Positions 45,213 through 56,300 of a DNA stretch of 64,000 bases are shown piece after piece. Within the stretch, counting starts at the first letter, position 1, and the number at the start of each line of letters is the position of its first letter. The translations under genes were made by a program, and so were the position numbers. Under the pieces are notes generated by a model. It saw only the letters and a list, made by a program, of their open reading frames with translations. It searched no databases and was not told where the DNA came from. The stretch lies in contig JALMQS010000225.1 in assembly GCA_024734495.1 (NCBI GenBank), positions 10,121,059 to 10,185,058 of the forward strand, read 5' to 3'. This DNA is from Forficula auricularia. Lineage: Eukaryota; Arthropoda; Insecta; Dermaptera; Forficulidae.

Positions 45213-45918
45213 ACACGTTTTTAGAACGGCCCTTTTATTAAAATACTTTTTTGTCAATATTGTCCTATACCTATCTCTATCGGTTTTCGAGATAAAAAAT
45301 AATTTGTGTTAAATATGGCCCAAAACATGGCCCTAATTAAACTTAAATAAATTAGTGCTCTCAATTCATGAAAAATGGATATTTTGGTGGTAGTTTAGAC
45401 ACACCTAAAGTATTTAATTTACGGCAAAAAATCGACTCCATATTATACAGGTATACGTTCTAAGATTCCTATTATTTCCATTATTCATAATAGGGGTAAA
45501 AAGTTCGTTTTTGCAAATGAGGCCCCCTGTATTCAATAAATTGAAAGACGAAGAAAAATGCTTTAAGACGATATATCATGTCCCTATACCTAAAACATCA
45601 AGTTAGTACAAAATAAATAATTTCATAAGAACTTCGTTTGAATAATCAATATTTGCGGTCATTTTGGGAGATTTTTTTGAACACCTTCAATAAATTCTTT
45701 ATAAGTTTATTATAAATAGTCAACAAACTGTCATAAGATTGATATTTCCATGGTTGGAGCATCTCATAGGCCATCCGGTCGTGTTCACTACCTCGTCTGA
45801 ACTATCGGTAGTGAGAGTGGAGGTCGAGCTCGACCTCGAATAGGGGACTGGTAATCTTTCCGATTGGTTGGAAAGACCACGACCGTTACATTCGTATTTC
45901 TACCGAAGAGCTGATAAC

Positions 45919-46095
45919 ATGTCGGTATATAAAATGAATAATGCGCAGGTGATGAAGTTTGTAGAATTATATAACAAAAAGGAATTTTTTGGAAAATAAA
46001 TCCAGAACATTACAAAAACCGAGATTACAAGAAATAAGTAGTGAAATGAGTTGGTTTTGGTATTGATGAAGTCGCTAGAAATCTTAAACTAGTCT
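45919..46095 (+). pseudogene. MADF-domain gene remnant, frameshifted
   Basis: In two frames the sequence reads MKFVELYNKKEF and then WKINPEHYKNRDYKK, followed after stops by VGFGIDEVARNLK. This is the order of a MADF domain (L-Y, L-W, Y-K-N-R, then the third helix). A frameshift near 45985 and in-frame stops break it. It resembles but is not identical to the MADF ORF at 592. Confidence 0.6.
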
Positions 46096-46134
46096 GAAGT
46101 TTTAATTCTGCTGGAATTGGTCTTCTCATATTGG

Positions 46135-46281
46135 TGTCTTTTTTCTAAATTGTTGATTTTACTTTATTAAGCAAAATTTAAAACAGATTTCGCTCCATCC
46201 TAAAAAAGTGTCTTTTTTCTAAATTGTTGATTTCACTTTATTAACCAAAATTTAAAACAGATTTCGCTCCATCCTAAAAAA
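46135..46281. repeat. Tandem duplication of a 73-bp unit
   Basis: Two nearly identical copies of GTGTCTTTTTTCTAAATTGT through CATCCTAAAAAA. Confidence 0.9.
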
Positions 46282-46734
46282 GTTTCTATAGAAGTTTTGA
46301 TCTTCCAAGGATCCTTGCAAATACTACTGGTGGCAGCGAGTATATTCCGTCTCTTTACCCAGCCACGAACCCATACACCTTCTTTTAAAAACTAACAATC
46401 AACCAGGGCACTTGTTTCGTGTGAACTGGGAAAGATCATGGGTTACTGTGTCGAATAAGCTAGTCGTAGCGCATGCGCAAATCAAGTAGTGCTCTCGCCC
46501 GGTTCACGACTCCATGTGAACCAGACTTAAGCCTTTTATTTAACACCTAAATTGTTTAACTATTCCTGAATCTGCTTGAGTGTGTTCTGACACTATAAGT
46601 CAGATTACTTATGCTGCTATGATGAAAACATGTTTACTTTCACATTTATATTCTATAGAATATAATGGGAGAGTATTGCGATGTCCAGTCTGGGTCCTGA
46701 CTCTTTGATAGGTTGTATCTCATTTTTTTAATGC
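46282..46734. other. Intergenic, unrecognised
   Basis: GC content is slightly higher than the surroundings around 46320-46520. No ORF or repeat was recognised. Confidence 0.3.
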
Positions 46735-46950
46735 AATCGAATGCAAGATATCTGCACCAGGAAGATGCGGCCCCTGCGAATCTCGAAAGATCCCTGCGTT
46801 ATAGATGAGAACGAGGACTAGATCAAGAGAAAGGATGGAGGTGTAGGTGTTTGTACACCCTGGTTTTAAAGGTTTGAAGGTTATAAGTTATAAGTGACGG
46901 TAAAGACGGAGGAAGTCATGGGAACAAACGCGAATGAAGTTATCCAATAA
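46735..46950 (-). pseudogene. Jockey/I-group LINE 3' end
   Basis: Complement of the 3' end of the family at 15180-15475, including the TCGATTGCATTAAAAAA tail. It begins with T-rich sequence at 46727-46735. Confidence 0.7.
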
Positions 46951-47260
46951 AAATAAATAAATAAACATGTGTTTCGTTCTATTATAATACTCCACAATTT
47001 ATTTATAATATATTATAATATATTTAATACTAAGTTACATACTAGTTGTACCATATATATAAATTAAAATATATATATAATTCAAAAGAGGTAATAATCT
47101 AAGAGAATTAAAATATTTTAATTTGATCTAAAAGAATGAATAGATAAAAAATAAATGTTTCTGGGACATAGTAGGTAATAGTATTTATATTTCATAATAT
47201 AATATTTTAATGTGAGAAAGGATTATATATTTTAGAAAATCTATTTCTAAAGTTTGCATT

Positions 47261-47356
47261 TTATTGCAGATTAAAACATTTGGACCAAAATCGATCCATC
47301 GTATGATATACATGTTTTGTCACTCCTCCGAGACCATGGTTTTCATCCGGATAACT
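47261..47356 (-). CDS. DPP4: DPP4 last exon with catalytic His (ENHG)
   Basis: 96 bp, acceptor TTTGCAG. It encodes SYPDENHGLGGVTKHVYHTM and ends DRFWSKCFNLQ, then TAA. Confidence 0.95.
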   Translation of the reverse strand, partial: SYPDENHGLGGVTKHVYHTMDRFWSKCFNLQ

Positions 47357-50300
47357 CTGCAAATAAAAAAAAAAAATATTAATTTATCCGAAATATTATG
47401 ATAAAAGTTTTTTGTTTTAATATCAAATTTTTTATTCAAAATCAAACTAAAAGAATAACGAACTTGCTGAATATAAAGATAGGTATTTAAAAAAAATAGA
47501 AGTAATATTTTTCATCTATACATTTTGTTTTACCTGCTGTTCAAACAAAATATCTTGAAGTTCAAGGGCTCTCGCGAGAGCCATACTCTGTTGATAATGG
47601 ACGTTGTCATCGGCATTTCCATGAATTAAAAGGAAAGAATGATTTTTGAACAAATCCACTTTTTGGGATAAATCAGATGCATTATATCCTGCCTGATTAT
47701 CTTCTTTTATAGGAAGACCCATATATCTTTCAGTATAAATCGAATCTAAAATTGATTATAGAATATAAAAGATCCGCTAGGAATGGTAGTTTAACCACTT
47801 TAACTATCCAAGTGCTTATTGATAAATAATTAATAACATTTTTTGTTGAAAAAGAAATAAAAAATGATTAAAAAGAAAAAATACCATAGAAAATCCAATT
47901 TGTTACTGGGGCAACAGAAACTCCACACTTGAAGAGATTTTCCTTATCCTGGGATAGAGCAGATGCTGTTGCAAATCCTCCGTAGCTCCAACCCCAAATT
48001 CCAATACGAGTAGGATCCAATTTAGGAAATTTTTGTAAAAGATATTTTACAACTGTGGCCTAATTTGTATTTGACAAAAATTGACAGACTCAATTATTAT
48101 TTTCCTATAGGAAACATATTTTTTTTTTAATATTATTTACCTGATCTACTATTTCGAAGTTTCCTAATTGACGATAAACTTGATGTTTTAGTAATTGGCC
48201 GTCATTGGCTGACCCTCGTCCATCGATAAATGCATAAGCAATCGAGCGATTTGTTGATAAATAAAGACCGAACGTATTTTGATCTCCACGAGTTGTTGGG
48301 AATCCACTTACAATTTGGACAGAACCTGGGCCTGCATATCTGAGTATATGAATCAAAGTTTTAATAAGATTTTTATGATGTAATATAAGACACATTGCTT
48401 TAAGGAATTATCAGTCATTTAAGAATTAAGAAAATTTTTGTTTCTTACAATTATGATTTTAAAACTTAAACCCATTATGAATGTTATTAGAGGAGGTATC
48501 AGTTGGATGCGCTGGATTCAATAAAACACCCTGAATAAAACGTTTCGCCATGAATTTATTTGGCCATCTTCAGTTAATTGGGGTACAAAATTTACAAATA
48601 GATGTTAACATTAATATATCTGTATTCTTATTATTATAATATTACAAGTTGACCAAGTTGGTTGTATAAACTTACAGTTATACACACAATGCGATACAGA
48701 TATGTGATTGAACCCTAGCCTTGTCAAAAATAAGAATTGTAGCTTCATGTAAATTTATAATGTGTCTTCTCCAAATTACATTATATTCATCTCTGAACCT
48801 TTGGCGCAGGCACATTATAAATTTATATGAAGCTACAATTCTTATTTTTGACAAGGCTAGATTCAATCACATATGTGTACCGCATTGTGTGTATAACTGT
48901 AAGTTTAAACAACCAACTTGGTCAACTTATAATATTATAATAATAAGAATACACATATATTAATGTTAACATCTATTTATAAATTTTGTATCCAGTTAAC
49001 TGAAGATGGCCAAATAAATTCGGGCCGAAACGTTTTATTCAGGGTGTTTTATTGAACCCAGCGCATCCAACTTTAGCTGATACTTCCTCCTTCATCTAAT
49101 ACATTAAACCCATTATAATTGATTAATGAAGCGATCTTACACATTCACGAGAAGAGGAATTTTTTGATCCTTTGATATATTAGGTGGCATATATATTCTT
49201 GCACGACCAACTAGACTATTGGATACATTGGATCCAAGTGGAATTTTACTCAAGTCGATTATTTCAGGCAAAATACGCTCGGATATTGACTTTCTTAATG
49301 GAGAATTTTCCTCCCAATATGGTTTAAATGGTAATTGCCAAATATTCGTTCTGAAGAATGCAGTGTGAGGAACATCAGGACCTGAACAAGTTAACGCAGC
49401 ATGACTCATATCTATACTAAATGATACTGAAGCATAAGTACACCTGCAATAAATCCCTGATATTATTATTTATTATCTTGTATTAGCTTAAAAATATTTA
49501 AATGTTATCTTGATTTAAATTAATAAATAATAACATAAAATATATATTAAATACAAATACTATATATATTCGAATTTTGAAGATGGTGATGAACAATTTT
49601 TACTTACGGATTTCCATCTAAAGTTTCAACTTGACATGATGCACAGAAATATTCATCTTTGTTTAAGGATGCCCCATAAATATGAAGTTGAGTTGGGGCA
49701 TTTTCCCCAGTTCCTGAGAAATAACTGTTTTAAAACATTTAAAGAATTAGTGGAAATGAAAAAATTTGTTTAGTAAGAAAGATAAAAATTATATATTTTA
49801 GACCAGCGGTCGCTAACCCGTTGGTAGCTCGCGACAATTTTTGGTAAATATTAAAAAAAAAAAAGTTGAAAGTAAAAATTAAAAAATTATTTAATAACGA
49901 ATGTTTATTCTAAAATAAATATATTAAAACTTTTTTTAAATTTTCTACTTTTCAATGTTTTATAAAGGAATTATAAAAATTATTTAATTAATAAATATAA
50001 ATTTTTTCAAATATTAATTCAAATGAGCGCAAAGTCAGCAACGACACCTCAGAAAAGAGAATGTCAAGTTTCTCATTAAACTTTTCAGACTTTTCAAATT
50101 ATTAAATTTATTATAAAATTCACATTTAAAATATTATACATTTTTTATAGACTTAAAAATTATTTAATGAATGCAAAGATTTAAGTATCTTTTTGAGTGT
50201 CTTTTTTTGAAAAAAAAGATGGAAATTATTTCAAAAATCAACCCAAACCTATAATATTAATAAATGAATTTACTTTAAGGACCAATCAAAGATTTTAGAG

Positions 50301-53300
50301 AAAATATTTTTACATTGCATATCAGAGAGGTTCATCCCCTTAGCAATCGAACCCAAGCGAACTAGCTTGCTGGGCCGTTAGCCAAAACTTTTTATATATG
50401 TTGCATGCCAGAGAGATGTTTGTCTTAAAGGTTTGGCTAACGACTAGTTAGCGTTTGGGTTCGATTCCTAAGGGGACGAACCTCTCTGATATACAATGTA
50501 AAAATATTTTCTCTAAAATCTTTGATTGGTCCTTAAAGTAAATTCATTAATTAATAAATAATTATTGTTAAAATTATTGTATTTTTGTGTACCAGTGGCG
50601 TGGAGCCTAAAATTTCAAACATTTAGAGTATTTTCATAAATATCAAGTTCAAAATTTCAGGAGGATCTTTAAATTTTCAAATTATTATCAGTTATTTCAA
50701 ATATTTCTATAGAAAACATTTTTTTGTTTTGAAATGTATGTATATTGGTTCTCGTGAAATAAAATTGTTGCATAGTTTCAAGGGGCAATAAAAATGAATG
50801 ATTTTTTCGAAAAGGGCGCTGATAGAAGGTTTGAATTCCCTGCCTGGTATATCTTCCAGTTCAAGCATGTCAAAGACAAGTTCAGACGAGTTTTACCACG
50901 AATAAAAATTGTTCTCGCTGAGGAACTATTAAAATAAAAATAATACAAAAAAAGGATGCGGATAGAAGGTTTGAAAAATAATGAAAATGATGCCATATTC
51001 GATGTAAGGCAATAGATTGGGGTATAAGTATACTTAATATGCCCTCGAAAGATAATTTAATGATGCTTAGAGGATATGTAGATACTAATAAAATAATAAG
51101 ATCCTGAGAGTTTCAGATCCCTAACTCAATTGGTTTTCGAGGAAAAGCAAAATATGTAAAAAACAGAAAAAAAATATCAGGATTGACTAAATCGATTGAT
51201 CTAAATTTTTAATATGTATTGAGGACTGATAATAGCTTCTAGGAAAAAAAAATTATGAGCTATGTCGGCTTATGAAATTCTTGAAAAAAAATTGTTTTTC
51301 TTTTAATTTCAATTTTTAACCATGATTTTGGCACAATTATGAAACTATTTTTTTCAAACCTTATCTATTTCCCTATAATATTACGAGCTTTTCGTGCGTG
51401 CCCTCCGGGCTGGTGGCCTGGCGGGCGGCGTCTTGGTCCAAAATTTTTATTCCTCTTAAAAAACCACACTCCAAATGTATACCTGTAAACTCCCAAAAAT
51501 ACATACTCTCTTAAAAGTTTCGCCTCATTTTCGTCCTGACACAGCTACAGAAATGAGGCTCTAGATATGATGCTGGGAGTATTTTTTTTCTATAATCTAC
51601 AGCATTGTGATATTTTTTGTGTGGAAATATGTAGATTTATTTAAATAAGTGGGATCGTGTGAGGAGGAGAATTATATTAAATCATTTTTTTTTTATTTGG
51701 GATCGATAATCGATATAAGGGTCCAAATATTTAAAAGAGATCAGGTGTTGTTTGTATGACAGGCTGCTCCAGTATTGTCATGAGAAACTCGGACATGCGT
51801 GTTTTAAGTCGTTCAATTTTGTAAAAATCAAAAAATAAGAATAACAAAATTTAGATTTTTAAAAAATTATAAAAGTGGCAAATTATTAAAAAATAAACAA
51901 ATAATATATAAAATATAAATCAAATAAGATGTGATTAATTTCTTCTTCTGTGTACAAAGAAAAGCAAATTGAATATTTAATTTTTGAGTGGTGAGGGGGT
52001 GGGGAGGAGGAATAATTATCAATATATTTAATGTTTCTTAATTTAAAATCAATTGGAGTGTTTCATTTCAAAATTCGAGTCCAAATTACGATTATATTTC
52101 AAATTTGACGCAAATATACCGAGTGCATAAGCGCTCCCTGTCGGCAGCATTACGTCAGCGTTGCTGCAAATTAATCTGGCCTATTCTATATTCTATATAT
52201 TATTATGAGCTTTGCAAATTTTTAAAAAAGGTGCGCCATAGTAGAAAAAAATGATTTATTTATTGGAGAGCACGTAAACATACTTACATGACATTGAAAT
52301 CGGTGTCGATTCCATAGAGAGTTTGTGCTTCAATATTTCCCTTGTAGAGCGCTTTTCCAGGCCACGTAGCTCCTCGTTCAATGGCCACAACTCGTAGATA
52401 ATTTTCAAATGGAGCAATGGTTAATATTCTATTGGGATTATCTTTCTCAATAATTAAAGGATATGGTTCCAGCCATCCTAGTTTTTCACTCATTTCGGTC
52501 CATATTTCAGGCTGTTGATTTACTTTTGTATTATAGGATAATATTTGGCCTTTTGTTTGAACACGATTTGTCCAGAGAGCTAAAATTTCCTCTTCTAACC
52601 ACGATACATCAAATAGGATGGGTTCACTATAAATTAATTGAATCTTAAATAAATAGTTCAACAAAAACACTTCTTAGAAAAATAAATTAAAGGATAGGGG
52701 GTAACCGGGAACATTGATACGTTTTTTTTTTTTTTTGGAAAACTAAAAAAATGATTTTACTAACAGTAATAATAAAAACTAATACACTCCATTTATACAT
52801 TTGTTAATCTACCATAGGATTTCATTCGAGTTTTGGTTTGAAAACACCATATTAAAATTCTTATCACATTTTGTTTCTTAAATGGATTTGTATCAATCTG
52901 CCCCCTACTAGGGGGACAATGATACACCTTTGGGCACATTGATTTGTCCATCAAATAATAAAAAATAAAAGTGATTAATAGGTTTAAGATAAAAATAAAA
53001 TTTGTTTTCTAGATAATTTGTGTATTTCAAGTAAAGTATTACAAGTTAAAACAAAGTACATAAAATGAAAGAATATTACCTCAGATAATATACCATAAAT
53101 AATAAAGTAAAACTCTATCTATATAATTCTAAGGACAAGACTAGAATTTATATTTTTTATCTTAACATAAACTTTTAGGAAAATAATATTATAATAAAGT
53201 AAAAAACAGCCATAATATAGTAGTATAAAATAAACTGCAAAGTCAACTGAATCATTCTGCCCCAAGAAGTCATTTTACTTAAAACCCATTGTCACAATAA

Positions 53301-56300
53301 ACCAACAGTAAATTAATTCAAAACTTAAGTCAATTCTGGAAAATAAATGCTTTGGTATAAATTCCCTAGCCAGAAGATGTAACTATTTAAATAAATCTAA
53401 AAACAAAAACTCTTAGACTAGAAGATTAGAGGTAAACTTTGTTTATAAAAAAATGACTGAATAAACATGATTGAAAATTTTTCCCTGGGCTAAGGGAAAC
53501 AAAGACTTTTATGGAGGAAGATGTGAACTACCTGAGCACCGCCGATCTTCAAAATTTTCGACTGTATCAATGTTCTCGCGTATCAATCTACCCCGTTTCC
53601 CCCTACATATAGAAAATGTTTACTAAATTCATATATTTTCATACCTACCTGAGATTCCTTGGTAAATCCAGGGAATTAATTTCTGGAGGGAGAGAATTTT
53701 CACTTGTAGGTAACTCCACCCAAAAAAGCGCGATTGTTGGATTAATGACTCCTGCTTTTGGATAACGAATTTTAACAGTACTAGGATATTGCTCTGCAGG
53801 AGTACCATAATGCATATACAAAGTTTCTGGTACGAAAGTATCATTAAATTGAGCAAAGCAAAGCTTTTTTCCGTCTGGAGAAACCCAGAGAGCTGAGCCA
53901 CTTCCCAATACCTCTTCTGTTTAAGATAAAATTGAATGTTCAATTCTAAAATACTATTATCATATAATTGTAAACAATTTACCTTCGTAAACCCAATCTG
54001 GGATTCCATTGTAAATAATTCCAGGAATCCCAGAAAATGTTATTTGTACTTCTCTATCAGCATCTGCTGAATTTTTATAGTAGATATTATTATCAAAAAC
54101 AAAAACTATAGCATTGCCTTGGTTGCCAGTCCATGTAGCCAAACTTAATTGTTTTCCTTGAGCTAGTTGATTAATAGACCTTTAAAATATATTTATGTAA
54201 TTAAATACTCTATTAATGTTTATATAAAATAAGGAGACATAGGCGCTCGGATGAGGGGGGGGGGGGGGGGCCGACCCGGGAGCTTAAGCCCCCTCTGACC
54301 TTTGAAGTGGGTCATGTCGACTGCGTTTTGAAATAAAGTTTTTTACTTTAGGCATAGTTTAGCTCAACTTTTTTTTACTTTACCATACAGGGTATGGTCA
54401 AGTATTGTAATCGTGCATGAAAGAAGTTTTTTCCTTCTTTTTTTCGAAATCTATCAAAAACGGCTGAAACTATTTCGATTAAAAAAATTGAGCGAAACCA
54501 TGGCATTTCACTCTACAAAAAAGCTTTAATAACTGAACATCGAAAAAATTATATTTTTCTAGATAATAACTGTTTTGTCAAAATGTCTGTTAGTCTGTGC
54601 GTTACCAAATTTTTGTGGACGAGCTAGCTCAAAAACTAGTTTGAATATCGAAACCAAATTTCACACGTAGTTTTGGTCCATTGAGATTAAGAGTTGAATA
54701 GATTTTGGCACATATCGACTCAAAATTAAGGGGAGTGGAGGGGGGGGGGGGGGGGTTAAAAATTAAAAATCTAGGCCATTTGAGCAAACTCAACCAAATT
54801 TTGTATACATAATCAGTGAACCCCAAGAAGTGTAAAAATGCAAAAAATAACCGCCCAATACGGTGGGGGTAGGTCAAAAAATGAAAATCTTGGCCATTTA
54901 CTAGATAATTCAGGGGTTAGAGAAATTGATAATAGAGTTTTAATTTTAGGGGATAGTTTATTTAAATATTCGGCATCTTATACTGCATCCCGGGGGTTTA
55001 GTTCATGGTGTTTCCCGGGTATAAGATTTGAACAGTTGGAAAATATGGTAGAGAGGTATGTAGGGGCTAGAAAGGATTTAGTTTTTATTCATGTAGGCAC
55101 GCATAATATCTATGATATTACTGCTGAGGTATTCCGTTTAAAATTTGATAGATTAGTTATTTCTCTTAGAAATAAATTTCAGGGAGCAAAATTAATATTT
55201 AGTGGTATAATTTATAGAAGGGATGTAGATTTTAGAAGGATTAATTGGGCAAATCATATTTTAGAAAGTGTCTGTTTCAAGTATGGTTGTAAGTTTATAA
55301 ATTCAAATAGTTATTTAGATTATAAAGATTTAGGCATGAATGGTATTAATTTAAATAGGTCTGGTTCCTACAAGTTAGGGAAGGTGTGTATTGATAGTAT
55401 ACTGGAATATCAAAAAAACTAAATGGAGGGGGTAAGAGGACAATTTTCAGAAATAGAAATCAGAGATTTAAGTTGTTAATAATAAATTGTAGAAGTATCT
55501 TGAATAAAATTCTAAATTTTGGACAACATGTGGATTTAATTAATCCAGATGTTATTGTTGGTACAGAATCTTGGCTTAGGGAGGAGATTTCGAATAATGA
55601 GGTATTTCCTAAGGGTTATATAGTCTATAGAAGGGATAGGCAGTCTGTTAGAGGGGGTGGAGTCTTTATAGCAGTCAAGGATTCGCTTCCGAGTAGTTTA
55701 AATTTTTTAGATTTACAAGAGGAGATGTTAGGGGTGAATGTGAAATTTGGACGTATAAGTAGGGTGATTATTGGGTTATATAGATCTCCTAGTCAGGACA
55801 GGAATTTTTTAAATTGTACATCTATGCAAAGTAAGGATATTTTAGTTTGTGGAGATTTAAATTTGCCTAATGTAAATTGGTCATCTGCGACAAATAGTAA
55901 TTCTCTTGCTCAAATTTTGGTTGATGATATTTTCAAAAGTAGAAATTTTATCCAAATTGTTAGGGAGGGGACTAGGCAGAGGTCCAGTGGGCAAGCGTCT
56001 GTCCTTGATGTCTGTTTAACCAACTTTGATAGTGATAATATGAGAGTCACTATTGAAGATGGAATTAGTGATCATTATTCTGTGGTAATAGAATATTCGG
56101 GATCAGTTAGTCAGTCTCTAACCTTCGAAAAGAAGCATTGGCTGTATAGATTAGGAGATAAAATGGGATTTAATAATTTTTTGGAATCTAAATTTTTAGA
56201 ATGGTCTGTAATTCGGGATGTAGATCAGCAATGGGATGGGCTTATGAATCTTTTGGAAGAAGGAAAATATAAATTTATTCCCTCTAAATTAGTTAAAGTG

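Larger units (their letters stand above)
52652..55254. repeat. Tandem segmental duplication, left copy
   Basis: It matches 61399-64000 (window end) throughout, including the MITE, two DPP4 exons, the ATGGTCAAGTATTG repeat and the 5' end of the CR1 LINE. The copy to the right has many one- to five-base indels. Confidence 0.92.

Noticed and set aside
48678..48963. Overlapping ORFs on both strands
   Set aside because: They lie in the centre of a foldback in a DPP4 intron and are mirror images of each other.
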